DNA of 9,586 nt from Candidatus Omnitrophota bacterium (GTDB taxonomy: Bacteria; Omnitrophota; Koll11; Gygaellales; Profunditerraquicolaceae): NCBI GenBank assembly GCA_028712045.1, contig JAQTRA010000031.1, forward strand, positions 1-9,586, written 5' to 3'. The translations under genes were made by a program, and so were the position numbers. Below, one piece after another: positions 1-7,504 of this stretch. Position 1 is the stretch's first letter, and each line of letters opens with the position of its first letter. The notes beneath the pieces are model-generated. The model did not search any database. It was not told the DNA's origin and saw only the letters and a list, made by a program, of their open reading frames with translations.

Positions 1-2
1 AT

Positions 3-149
3 GTGGTTAATGCCGCTTTAATTGGCGCGGATATTTGCACTATTCCTTATCTGGTGATTGAGCAGTTGATTAAGCATCCTTTAACGGATATCGGTATAAA
101 CAGGTTCTTAGAAGATTTTAAAAAAATACCTCAAGGAAATGTTAAATAA
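3..149 (+). CDS. tal: Transaldolase, TalC/fructose-6-phosphate aldolase type (3' end only)
   Basis: This is the last 48 codons of a gene whose start lies left of the window; frame 3 is open from base 3 to the TAA at 147-149. The translation reads [20 protein letters not shown] and then [20 protein letters not shown]. This matches the C-terminus of the small (about 215-220 residue) transaldolase/Fsa family, where a GADxxTxPxxVxxQLxxHPLTDxG segment forms the last barrel strand and the helix that follows. The family is cytosolic and moves or cleaves dihydroxyacetone units in the pentose-phosphate pathway through a Schiff-base lysine, which lies in the missing part. Transaldolase and aldolase activity cannot be told apart from this fragment. 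Its last 11 bases overlap the start of lptD, so the two genes are probably co-transcribed and translationally coupled. The family call is strong; the exact enzyme name is less certain. Confidence 0.85.
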   Translation: MVNAALIGADICTIPYLVIEQLIKHPLTDIGINRFLEDFKKIPQGNVK

Positions 150-2346
150 ATCCCACAATTTTATAGCTTTTTGTTTGCTAAATTTTATTTTAGCGGTTAG
201 TTGTATTTTGATTACCACTAAAAGTTTTGCTGAAGAAAGAGTTGGCGAATCGCCTTTAATTATTAACGGTGATAATGTCGAATATGCGGCGGACAGCAAA
301 GAAGTGGTGGCTACCGGCAATATTGAAGTTATCTATAAAGGTTCAAAATTAACCTGTAATAAATTAAAGGTTAACATGTCCACCAAAGAAGGCCTGGCGG
401 AAGGCAATGCCCGGCTGGAAGATGCCAAAGGCGTGGTCACCGGAGAAAAAATTGTTTATGATTTTGCGAAGAAAACCGGGGTAATCTATAATGCTGATTT
501 CCGCGCTAATCCGTATTTTGGAAAAGCTAAAAAAGTTGAGAAGGTTAGCGAAAGTGAATTTGTGACTAAGGGCGGGTATTTTACTACCTGCAGTTTTGAC
601 CAGCCGCATTACCGTTTCGGAGTAAAAAAACTGAATATGTTCCCCGGGGACAAAATGCAAGCCCAACAAGCCACGCTTTATTTAGGCGCGGTCCCGCTTT
701 TATACCTTCCCCGGTTTAATTATTCCATGAAAGAACCGATTATGCATGTACAGGTTGAGCCAGGTACCCGCAAGGATTGGGGCCCATATATTTTAAATAC
801 CTGGCGCTATAATATCACGGATAATATTAATGGCAGAGTTTCCCTGGATTACCGCAGTAAATTAGGGTTTGGAGAAGGCTTTGAAATTAATTATGCCAAG
901 ACCCCGATTGGAAAAGGTGATTTTAAATTTTATTACGCGAATGAAGTACCTAGCGATCTACCAACTGACGCGCCTACAGAGTTTCAGCGTTATTTTTTGC
1001 GTTTACGCCATAAATGGAATATTGATGAACGCACCAATGTTACTGCGGAATTTTATAAAATTACTGATGCCAGGCGCAAATATGATTTAACCCGCAATAT
1101 CCTTAAGGATTATTTTTTCCGAGAATACGAAAAAGATGTTGAGCCATTAAGCTACGCATTATTCCATCACGCCTTTAATTATTCCAGTATAGACGTTCTT
1201 TTACAAATGCGGACTAACCATTGGTTTAATCAGATAGAGAAATTGCCCGAGATAAACTATAATTTGCCAAGTTTACAACTTGGAGAAAGCCCGCTATATT
1301 TTGAAAGTATTAACCAATTGGGTACTTATAACAAAAAAGGTGCTGATAGTGGAGCGGTTATGGGTAGTGATTTGACTGATACCCGGTTGGATACCAAGAA
1401 TACTGTTTCTATGCCCACCAAAATTGGTTTTATTCGATTCAGGCCTTTTGTTTCATCGCGTCAGACTTTTTATGATAAAGGTGCTAATGACCAGGATGGA
1501 ATTATCCGCACAATTTTTTATAGTGGCGCAGATATGTCTACTAAGTTTTATCGTATTTTCGACGTTAAAACTAATGCTTTAGGTTTAGATATTAATGGCC
1601 TACGCCATATTATTACGCCAAGTATTGGTTACTTATATACGCATCCACCCACTATCCCAACCAGCAATATCAAACAGATAGATGCGGTTGATGCCATAAA
1701 CCGCGGCAATACTGCTGCTTTAAGTTTATCCAATAAATTACAGACCAAACGCAACGGCCAAAGCATAGATTTGGTGGATTTATTGGTTACGACTAACCTG
1801 GTGCTTGATCCCAAATTAGGGGATAATGCTTTTTTTACTCCCCGCCCGGGTGAAAATCTAAAAGATAATTTTGATGATATTCTTTTTAAATTGAAGGTGC
1901 TGCCGTATTCCTGGATGAGGCTTGAATCCGATGTAACCTTTGAACATTCAGACCATACAAATATTAATTACAATAAATTTTCCTTAATTAATTATGATTT
2001 AAGTTTTGACCTGGGTAAAGAACGTTCATTTACTATCGGCCAACGTTATGAAAGAAAAGGCAGCAATGAAATTACTGCCGGCCTGCATTGGCGCTTAGGC
2101 CCTAAGTGGAAATTTGGTATTTATGAGCGGTTTAACCTTAAAAAATCCAGTGCCCTGGATTACGGTTTCCAGGAGCAGGAGTATACTTTAACCCGGGATT
2201 TACACTGCTGGGAGCTGGATATTACGCTAAATAAAAAAGAGATTTCCGGGACTACGGTTTTCTTTACCTTTAGGCTTAAGGCTTTCCCTGAGAATGAATT
2301 TGGATTTGATCAGTCCGTAACTGAAAAGAAATCCGGCGCGGCGTAA
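139..2346 (+). CDS. lptD: LPS-assembly outer membrane protein LptD (OstA/Imp)
   Basis: Predicted 735-residue LptD, the outer-membrane barrel that inserts lipopolysaccharide into the outer leaflet together with the lipoprotein LptE. Residues 1-31 form a signal peptide: Lys4, a hydrophobic core at about 8-26, and likely cleavage after SFA31. Residues about 38-130 are the periplasmic OstA/LptA-like beta-jellyroll ([20 protein letters not shown], then the KLTCNKLKV strand). The block [16 protein letters not shown] (145-160) and the [15 protein letters not shown] segment (185-199) are typical of the LptD junction. The rest is beta-barrel with alternating aromatic strands and a C-terminal [12 protein letters not shown] signature (688-699). 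Length is near the usual 700-800. Mature cysteines are C73, C151 and C690 only, against four in E. coli. The start at 139 is chosen because it alone gives a charged n-region; AAGGA lies just 1 base upstream, so coupling to the overlapping transaldolase gene probably matters. It heads the nucleotide-sugar genes. Confidence 0.92.
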   Translation: MLNKSHNFIAFCLLNFILAVSCILITTKSFAEERVGESPLIINGDNVEYAADSKEVVATGNIEVIYKGSKLTCNKLKVNMSTKEGLAEGNARLEDAKGVVTGEKIVYDFAKKTGVIYNADFRANPYFGKAKKVEKVSESEFVTKGGYFTTCSFDQPHYRFGVKKLNMFPGDKMQAQQATLYLGAVPLLYLPRFNYSMKEPIMHVQVEPGTRKDWGPYILNTWRYNITDNINGRVSLDYRSKLGFGEGFEINYAKTPIGKGDFKFYYANEVPSDLPTDAPTEFQRYFLRLRHKWNIDERTNVTAEFYKITDARRKYDLTRNILKDYFFREYEKDVEPLSYALFHHAFNYSSIDVLLQMRTNHWFNQIEKLPEINYNLPSLQLGESPLYFESINQLGTYNKKGADSGAVMGSDLTDTRLDTKNTVSMPTKIGFIRFRPFVSSRQTFYDKGANDQDGIIRTIFYSGADMSTKFYRIFDVKTNALGLDINGLRHIITPSIGYLYTHPPTIPTSNIKQIDAVDAINRGNTAALSLSNKLQTKRNGQSIDLVDLLVTTNLVLDPKLGDNAFFTPRPGENLKDNFDDILFKLKVLPYSWMRLESDVTFEHSDHTNINYNKFSLINYDLSFDLGKERSFTIGQRYERKGSNEITAGLHWRLGPKWKFGIYERFNLKKSSALDYGFQEQEYTLTRDLHCWELDITLNKKEISGTTVFFTFRLKAFPENEFGFDQSVTEKKSGAA

Positions 2347-2356
2347 AATTCCAATT

Positions 2357-2363
2357 AAAGAGG
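2357..2363 (+). promoter_or_regulatory. Ribosome binding site of ugd
   Basis: AAAGAGG lies 5 bases before the ATG at 2369, inside the 22-base gap after lptD. It is a good Shine-Dalgarno and fixes the ugd start. The gap is too short to hold a separate promoter, so ugd is most likely transcribed with lptD. Confidence 0.7.
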
Positions 2364-2368
2364 TTTAA

Positions 2369-3667
2369 ATGAATATTTCGATTATCGGTTCAGGTTATGT
2401 TGGGTTAGTTACCGGAGCTTGTTTTGCGGAATTAGGCAATAAGGTTATTTGCGCGGATAACGATATTAAAAAAATCTCCCAACTGAAAAAAGGCATCATT
2501 CCTATTTATGAACCGGGCTTAGAAGAGTTGATTAAGCTTAATCTTAAAAATAAACGGCTTAAATTTACTTCCAGTATTAGTACCGCGGTTAAAGCCAGTG
2601 AAGTAATTTTTATCGCCGTGGGTACTCCGGCGCTGGAAAATGGGGAAGCAGACCTGACTGGTATTGAGAATGTTGCCCATTGTATTGCCCAGAATATGGA
2701 TGGTTACCGTTTAATTGTGGAAAAGTCTACGGTGCCGGTGGAGACCTGTGCCTGGGTAAAAAAGACTATCTCAACTTATGTTAAAAAAAGCCTTAAATTT
2801 GATGTAGTTTCTAATCCGGAATTCTTAAGAGAAGGCTCGGCAATTAATGATTTTACTCATCCGGACCGGATTGTTTTAGGTTTGGAAAGCGCCAAAGCAA
2901 AGCAGATTATGACTAATTTATACAAACCGCTAAATCGGCCCATCTTAATTACTAATATCAAATCCGCTGAACTGATTAAACATGCCTCTAACGCTTTCTT
3001 AGCGACTAAAATTTCATTTATCAACGCTATTTCGCAGATTTGCGATAAAGTCGGAGCGGATGTAACTGAAGTGGCTCAGGGTATGGGGTTAGATAACCGT
3101 ATTGGCCGGCATTTTTTGCATGCCGGAATTGGCTATGGCGGTTCATGTTTTCCCAAGGATTTAGAGGCTTTTATAACTATTGCCGAGAAATTAGGTTATG
3201 ATTTTGCAATACTTAAAGCAGTAAAAAATACTAACGAAGAACAGAAGAAATTTGTTTTACAAAAAATTAAGGATGAATTATGGATTATCAAGGATAAAAC
3301 CATCGCGGTCCTGGGCCTGGCTTTTAAACCAAATACTGATGATTTAAGGAATTCACCCAGTATCGATTTAATCCGGTCTTTAATCCAGGAAGGGGCCAAG
3401 GTCAGGGTTTATGACCCGAAAGCCATGAACAAAGCTAAGGAAAGCTTAAAAAATGTGATTTTTTGCAGTAATCTCTATGCAGCAGCTAAGGCGGCTGATT
3501 GTATTATTGTGGCTACTGAATGGAATGAATTTAAAGAACTTGATTTTACCAAGTTAAAAAAGATCCTGAAGCGTCCGCTGTTGATTGATGGCCGGAATAT
3601 TTACGATCCGCATCAGCTTAAAGCGCTTGGTTTTACTTATGTGGGGGTGGGCAGGGGAAATGGATAA
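2369..3667 (+). CDS. ugd: UDP-glucose 6-dehydrogenase
   Basis: Cytosolic enzyme that oxidises UDP-glucose to UDP-glucuronate with two NAD+. At 432 residues it has the usual length of the single-subunit bacterial UGD (TuaD/Ugd type). The N-terminal Rossmann domain begins with the dinucleotide loop GSGYVG (7-12) and has VGTP (84-87) and EKSTVP (118-123), followed by SNPEFLREGSAIND (148-161). The central helix carries ELIKHASNAFLA (201-212) with the conserved lysine K204 and N208. The active site is GYGGSCFPKD (255-264), with nucleophile C260 and D264. The C-terminal UDP-binding domain has GLAFKPNTDDLRNSPS (316-331) and the VATEWNEF segment (381-388). All expected key residues are present. It sits 22 bases after lptD and its stop overlaps the next gene's start by 8 bases. 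Its product is the direct substrate of the UDP-glucuronate decarboxylase three genes downstream. Confidence 0.95.
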   Translation: MNISIIGSGYVGLVTGACFAELGNKVICADNDIKKISQLKKGIIPIYEPGLEELIKLNLKNKRLKFTSSISTAVKASEVIFIAVGTPALENGEADLTGIENVAHCIAQNMDGYRLIVEKSTVPVETCAWVKKTISTYVKKSLKFDVVSNPEFLREGSAINDFTHPDRIVLGLESAKAKQIMTNLYKPLNRPILITNIKSAELIKHASNAFLATKISFINAISQICDKVGADVTEVAQGMGLDNRIGRHFLHAGIGYGGSCFPKDLEAFITIAEKLGYDFAILKAVKNTNEEQKKFVLQKIKDELWIIKDKTIAVLGLAFKPNTDDLRNSPSIDLIRSLIQEGAKVRVYDPKAMNKAKESLKNVIFCSNLYAAAKAADCIIVATEWNEFKELDFTKLKKILKRPLLIDGRNIYDPHQLKALGFTYVGVGRGNG

Positions 3668-4970
3668 AAATTTATCAGCAATACGCAAAAAAATAAAAAA
3701 TAAACAGTTAAAAATTGCTGTTATCGGGCTAGGTTATGTGGGTTTTCCGCTGGCTATTGAATTTGCTAAAAAAAATATCCAGGTCATCGGAATTGAAATA
3801 GATACTGACCGGTTAAACAGCATTAAGCGAAAAGAGTCTTATATCAGCGATGTTTCTACTAAAGAATTAAAAAATTTGCTGAGTAAGGGTAATTTTTGCG
3901 CCACTGCGGATTTTTCGGTTATCCAAAGTTGTGATGTTGTCCTAGTCTGTGTTCCCACGCCTTTAAAAAGGAAAAATCTACCGAATATTTCTTATATTAA
4001 AAATGCCGTCAAATCTGCGGCCAATTATATTAAACCCGGGGCTTTAATTGTTTTGGAAAGCACAACTTATCCCGGTACCACCGAAGAGGAGCTTTTACCG
4101 ATTTTTGAAAGCTTCAAATTGGAACATGGCCGGGATTTTTTCCTCTGTTTTTCACCGGAAAGAATAGACCCGGGCAATACGGATTTTCCGGTGAATAAAA
4201 TCCCCAAAGTTATCGGAGGGATTAACGCCCAGGCCACTTGTTTAGGAGCTGAGTTTTATAAGATTATTATTGATAAGGTTGTCCCGGTATCCAGTGCTCG
4301 GACAGCGGAAACAGTCAAATTATTAGAAAATACCTTTCGCCTGATTAACATCGGCTTAATTGATGAGCTGGCTATGATGGCGCATAAAATGAATATTGAT
4401 ATCTGGGAAGTCGTTGCCGCCGCAGCCACTAAACCTTTTGGTTTTATGCCGTTTTATCCCGGGCCAGGCGTAGGCGGCCACTGCATCCCTAAAGACCCTT
4501 TATATTTACATTGGAAGGCTAAGAGTTTTGGTTTCCACTCGCGCTTTATCCGGCTGGCATCTGATGTAATCAGCTATATGCCGGAATATGTGGCCATGAG
4601 GATTCAGGAAGCTTTGTTTAAGAAAAACAAGAAAAGCAAAACTGCTAAGATCCTGGTCGTAGGCGTAACTTATAAAAAGAATATCAAAGATTTGCGCCAA
4701 TCCCCCAGTATTGATTTAATTAAAAGCTTGGAAGCAAAAGGGCATCTGGTATCTTACTATGATCCGCTTATCCCTTACCTGAAAATTAAAGGCATTAACC
4801 TTAAATCAGTTGAACTAACTAAAAATAATCTGGTTAAATTTGATTGTGTGGTGATCGCCACCGATCACTCGACGATAAACTATAAATTTTTATTGGATAA
4901 TGCTCAGCTGATTTTTGATACGCGCAATGTTTACCGGGGCGCGGCTAAAGAAAAGGTAGCCAGGCTATGA
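3660..4970 (+). CDS. wbpA: UDP-N-acetyl-D-hexosamine 6-dehydrogenase, WbpA type
   Basis: Nucleotide-sugar dehydrogenase of 436 residues that most likely oxidises UDP-GlcNAc to UDP-GlcNAcA with NAD+ in the cytosol. Visible are the loop GLGYVG (23-28), VPTPL (98-102), ESTTYPGTTEEEL (133-145), FSPERIDPGN (164-173), KLLENTFRLINIGLIDEL (220-237) and the active site GPGVGGHCIPKDP (268-280) with nucleophile C275. The GGHCIPxDP form and the PEY segment after it set it apart from the GGSCFPKD of ugd next door. The C-terminal domain has VGVTYKKNIKDLRQSPS (334-350). The frame is open upstream to 3585 and another ATG lies at 3639, but the ATG at 3660 gives the usual short N-terminus and has AGGGG two bases ahead. 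It overlaps ugd by 8 bases and the next gene by 4. A UDP-ManNAc or UDP-GalNAc substrate is possible; family certain, substrate inferred. Confidence 0.88.
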   Translation: MDKNLSAIRKKIKNKQLKIAVIGLGYVGFPLAIEFAKKNIQVIGIEIDTDRLNSIKRKESYISDVSTKELKNLLSKGNFCATADFSVIQSCDVVLVCVPTPLKRKNLPNISYIKNAVKSAANYIKPGALIVLESTTYPGTTEEELLPIFESFKLEHGRDFFLCFSPERIDPGNTDFPVNKIPKVIGGINAQATCLGAEFYKIIIDKVVPVSSARTAETVKLLENTFRLINIGLIDELAMMAHKMNIDIWEVVAAAATKPFGFMPFYPGPGVGGHCIPKDPLYLHWKAKSFGFHSRFIRLASDVISYMPEYVAMRIQEALFKKNKKSKTAKILVVGVTYKKNIKDLRQSPSIDLIKSLEAKGHLVSYYDPLIPYLKIKGINLKSVELTKNNLVKFDCVVIATDHSTINYKFLLDNAQLIFDTRNVYRGAAKEKVARL

Positions 4971-5902
4971 GTAAATTTTTAGTTACCGGAGGAGCGGGTT
5001 TCATTGGTTCGCATATTGTGGAAAGGTTGGTTAAAGATAAGCAATATGTGCGCGTTTTAGATAATTTTTCCAGTGGCAAGATTGCTAATCTAGAAAACGT
5101 AAAAAACAAGATTGATTTAATTAAAGCCGACATCTGTTCAAAAGAAAGTTGTTTAAAAGCAACCAAAAATATAGATTTTGTTTTACATCAGGCTGCTTTA
5201 AGAAGTGTGCCTAAGTCCATGAACGCGCCACATGAATATAACCGCGTAAATATTGACGGCACCTTAAATATGCTGGAAGCGGCCAGAGAAAATAAAGTTA
5301 AACGTTTTGTTTTCGCATCATCCAGCTCAGTTTACGGCGAAGTAAATGTTTTTCCGGAAGTTGAAACATTTATACCCAGCCCAATTTCGCCTTATGCTTT
5401 AAGTAAACTTACCGGAGAGCATTATTGCAAGATATTTAGCCTACATTTTGGCCTTCCGGCAATTGCTTTACGTTATTTTAATGTCTTTGGCCCGCGTCAA
5501 GCTTTAGACGATGAGTATGCCGTAGTAATTCCTAAATTTATCAATTGCTTACTAAATAACCAGCAACCTCCGATTTTTGGTAATGGTAAACAATCTCGCG
5601 ATTTTACATTTGTGCAAAATGTGGTTGAGGCAAACTTACTGGCGGCGAAAGCCAGCAAACTGAATTATGGCGTATTTAATGTTGCCGGAGGAAAAGATAC
5701 TACGATATTAGATTTGGTAAAGATCTTAAATGAAATTTTAGGTAAAGATATTGGCGCTTTACTTTTAGCAAAGCGAAAAGGGGATGTGTTTAAAACTCTG
5801 GCAGATATAAAATCATCAGGCAAAATATTAAAATACCGGCCAGTAGTTGATTTTATTGCCGGCTTAAAGATTACTGCTGGATATTGGAAAAATAATGCCT
5901 AA
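4967..5902 (+). CDS. UDP-hexose 4-epimerase, WbpP-like extended SDR
   Basis: Extended short-chain dehydrogenase of 311 residues, predicted to invert C4 of a UDP-sugar using bound NAD+. The Rossmann loop is TGGAGFIG (7-14), then LDNFSSG (31-37), [11 protein letters not shown] (74-84), [13 protein letters not shown] (95-107), the serine-rich strand [10 protein letters not shown] (116-125), the catalytic pair Y143 and K147 in [19 protein letters not shown] (167-178) and [18 protein letters not shown] (210-227). The HQAALxSVPxS, AVVIPKF and NVVxANLLAA blocks resemble WbpP-type UDP-GlcNAc 4-epimerases more than classical GalE or UDP-glucuronate 4-epimerases. T277 in the KTLAD segment sits where E. 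coli GalE has its gate Tyr299, so a bulky N-acetyl group could fit. Start ATG shares ATGA with the wbpA stop; the ribosome site is weak, so translation is probably coupled. UDP-Glc/UDP-Gal or UDP-GlcA activity cannot be excluded. Confidence 0.85.
   Translation: MSKFLVTGGAGFIGSHIVERLVKDKQYVRVLDNFSSGKIANLENVKNKIDLIKADICSKESCLKATKNIDFVLHQAALRSVPKSMNAPHEYNRVNIDGTLNMLEAARENKVKRFVFASSSSVYGEVNVFPEVETFIPSPISPYALSKLTGEHYCKIFSLHFGLPAIALRYFNVFGPRQALDDEYAVVIPKFINCLLNNQQPPIFGNGKQSRDFTFVQNVVEANLLAAKASKLNYGVFNVAGGKDTTILDLVKILNEILGKDIGALLLAKRKGDVFKTLADIKSSGKILKYRPVVDFIAGLKITAGYWKNNA
4983..5001 (+). repeat. 19-base direct repeat, copy 1 (epimerase Rossmann loop)
   Basis: TTACCGGAGGAGCGGGTTT is identical to 5917-5935. 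It codes the TGGAGF glycine loop of the epimerase. The identity includes wobble positions; shared descent or codon preference is the likely cause. Confidence 0.9.
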
Positions 5903-6827
5903 ACAAACTGTGCTGATTACCGGAGGAGCGGGTTTTATCGGCTGCCATTTGTGCCAAAAACTGCTGACCCAGGATTACCAGGTAATCTGCCTGGATAACT
6001 TTATTACCGGAAGTATCGAAAACGTAAAACCGTTATTAAAAGATAAAAATTTTAAGCTTATCGAACATAATGTCTCGAATTATATTGAAATTACTGATAA
6101 AATTAATTATGTTTTACATTGCGCTTCATTAGCTTCTCCGATAGATTATCTTAATTTCCCGATTCAGACGCTAAAAGTAGGTTCATTAGGTACGCATAAT
6201 GCTTTAGGTTTGGCTAAAAAGAAGAAAGCGGTGTTCTTGCTTTTTTCTACCTCCGAAGTTTACGGCGATCCCCTGGAACATCCGCAAAAAGAAAGTTATT
6301 GGGGTCATGTAAATCCTATTGGAGTGCGTGGTTGCTACGATGAATCGAAGCGTTTTGCCGAAGCAATGACCATGGCTTATCACCGCGTACATAAACTAGA
6401 TACTAAAATTGTGCGTATTTTTAATACTTACGGGCCAAAAATGCGCCATCATGACGGCAGGGTAGTGCCTAATTTTATATTTCAGGCATTAAATAATGCT
6501 GCTTTGACTATTTATGGTAAAGGTGGCCAAACCCGGAGTTTTTGCTATATTGATGATTTAGTGGAAGGGATTTACCGTTTAATGCTTTCCAAAGTAAATG
6601 AACCAGTAAATTTAGGAAATCCCCATGAATTTACGATCAGGCAATTAGCAAAATTAGTTTTAGAATTAACTGGCTCAAAAAGTAAGCTGGTATTAAAACC
6701 TCTTCCGCAAGATGACCCTAAACAGCGCCAGCCGGATATTACCAAAGCCAAAAAACTTCTGGGTTGGCAACCCGTAATTTCTTTAGAAGAAGGCCTGAAA
6801 AAGACTATTTCCTGGTTTAAAAGATAA
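5895..6827 (+). CDS. uxs: UDP-glucuronate decarboxylase (UDP-xylose synthase)
   Basis: Extended SDR of 310 residues predicted to convert UDP-glucuronate to UDP-xylose, with NAD+ recycled in the active site. The loop is TGGAGFIG (9-16), followed by LDNFITGS (33-40). The UXS signature blocks are clear: [15 protein letters not shown] (117-131) with T119 and E121, [19 protein letters not shown] (135-153) with catalytic Y148 and K152, [10 protein letters not shown] (174-183), DGRVVPNF (187-194), [15 protein letters not shown] (211-225) and [14 protein letters not shown] (278-291). The [12 protein letters not shown] block (74-85) replaces the more usual ACPASP or ASPASP form, a mild variation. It overlaps the epimerase stop by 8 bases and is the last gene of the block. 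Its substrate is the product of the ugd enzyme upstream, which strongly supports the pathway. Cytosolic; no membrane segment is seen, so it is the soluble form. Confidence 0.93.
   Translation: MPKQTVLITGGAGFIGCHLCQKLLTQDYQVICLDNFITGSIENVKPLLKDKNFKLIEHNVSNYIEITDKINYVLHCASLASPIDYLNFPIQTLKVGSLGTHNALGLAKKKKAVFLLFSTSEVYGDPLEHPQKESYWGHVNPIGVRGCYDESKRFAEAMTMAYHRVHKLDTKIVRIFNTYGPKMRHHDGRVVPNFIFQALNNAALTIYGKGGQTRSFCYIDDLVEGIYRLMLSKVNEPVNLGNPHEFTIRQLAKLVLELTGSKSKLVLKPLPQDDPKQRQPDITKAKKLLGWQPVISLEEGLKKTISWFKR
5917..5935 (+). repeat. 19-base direct repeat, copy 2 (UDP-xylose synthase Rossmann loop)
   Basis: Second copy of the 19-base sequence at 4983-5001, coding the same TGGAGF loop in the decarboxylase, 934 bases downstream in the same reading phase relative to its own gene. 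Confidence 0.9.
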
Positions 6828-6862
6828 CCTCCTCAAATAACACACATAATCCAGCCCTTTCC

Positions 6863-6890
6863 TTGACAATCCGCCTGAATATGTTATACT
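6863..6890 (+). promoter_or_regulatory. Housekeeping sigma-70-type promoter for cvpA-nif3-dnaG
   Basis: A perfect -35 box TTGACA (6863-6868) and a -10 box TATACT (6885-6890) are separated by 16 bases. The -10 is preceded by TG at 6882-6883, an extended -10. Initiation would fall near 6897, leaving a leader of about 26 bases. It lies in the only sizeable intergenic gap of the window, just ahead of cvpA. No operator-like inverted repeat is convincing, so it looks constitutive. Confidence 0.8.
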
Positions 6891-6910
6891 TTGCAATATT
6901 TCGTTAAATA

Positions 6911-6917
6911 GGGAGGA
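6911..6917 (+). promoter_or_regulatory. Strong ribosome binding site of cvpA
   Basis: GGGAGGA ends 5 bases before the ATG at 6923 and is the strongest Shine-Dalgarno in the window. It favours 6923 over the second in-frame ATG at 6929. Confidence 0.75.
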
Positions 6918-6922
6918 ATACT

Positions 6923-7504
6923 ATGGTTATGGAAATATTTAGTAAATTAAACTTTTTGGATTTACTTATTCTAATCATATTACTTAGAATATGTTACGTT
7001 GCTGTAAAAACGGGCCTGCCAATCGAATTTTTTAAACTTTTGGGTGTGCTATCGGCAACATTTCTTTCCCTGCATTACTATACTAAACTATCAGATGTCA
7101 TCCAACGCCGCTTTTTTTATAAAGATGTGCCTTTAGAGTTCCTGGATTTCTTAATTTTCTTAATTTTAGCTGCTATTGGATATTTGATTTTTGTTCTTTT
7201 ACGCAGTATGTTTTACCGTTTTATGCAGATGGAAGCTACCCCTAAAATTAATAAGATCGGTGGGTTTATCCTGGGTTTAGTAAGAGGATTTTTTACCATT
7301 GGATTATTTGCTTACATACTCACCATTTCTAGTATTGGTTATCTTAACCGCAGTGTTGAGCGTTCTTATCTGGGAAGCAAGGCGTTTTCTATTGCTCCAA
7401 ATACATATAACTGGTTATGGAATAATTTTGTTTCAAAATTCTCTCCGGATGAGAAAGCTAATACTACTGTAACCGAGGTTACGGGTAAATTTGGAAACAG
7501 ATGA
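6923..7504 (+). CDS. cvpA: CvpA family inner membrane protein
   Basis: A 193-residue integral membrane protein of the CvpA/colicin V production family. Four hydrophobic segments are visible at about 9-26, 34-53, 71-95 and 113-138. The first carries the family's NFLDLLILIILL pattern followed by a G/K-rich loop (VKTGLPIEFFKLLG). The last begins with KIGGFILGLVRGFF (111-124), the typical G-x-x-L-G-x-x-R-G signature. The C-terminal 50 residues are polar with no clear domain. The family is linked to colicin V export in E. coli and to envelope homeostasis, but its molecular role is not settled. It is first in the operon, behind its own promoter and strong ribosome site, and shares ATGA with the NIF3-like gene. 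The mix of a membrane protein with dnaG does not reveal its function. Confidence 0.85.
   Translation: MVMEIFSKLNFLDLLILIILLRICYVAVKTGLPIEFFKLLGVLSATFLSLHYYTKLSDVIQRRFFYKDVPLEFLDFLIFLILAAIGYLIFVLLRSMFYRFMQMEATPKINKIGGFILGLVRGFFTIGLFAYILTISSIGYLNRSVERSYLGSKAFSIAPNTYNWLWNNFVSKFSPDEKANTTVTEVTGKFGNR

Noticed and set aside
193..204. Possible lipobox ending at C22 of LptD
   Set aside because: The AVSC sequence fits the lipobox poorly, and a signal peptidase I site after SFA31 fits an outer-membrane barrel.
364..669. Antisense open frame of 101 codons inside lptD
   Set aside because: It lies wholly opposite a strongly supported gene, has no ribosome site or recognisable domain, and its composition follows from the lptD codons.
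3585..3659. Upstream extension of the wbpA gene to earlier in-frame ATGs at 3585 or 3639
   Set aside because: The added residues overlap ugd coding sequence, are not typical of the family, and lack a ribosome site; 3660 has a purine-rich site and gives a normal N-terminus.
6761..6773. Hairpin GGGTT-GGC-AACCC near the uxs end as a terminator
   Set aside because: It lies inside the coding sequence for the conserved LGWQPV motif, more than 50 bases before the stop, and has no T run after it.
6878..6900. AATAT/ATATT inverted repeat around the -10 box as an operator
   Set aside because: Only five AT-only base pairs; expected by chance in an AT-rich promoter.
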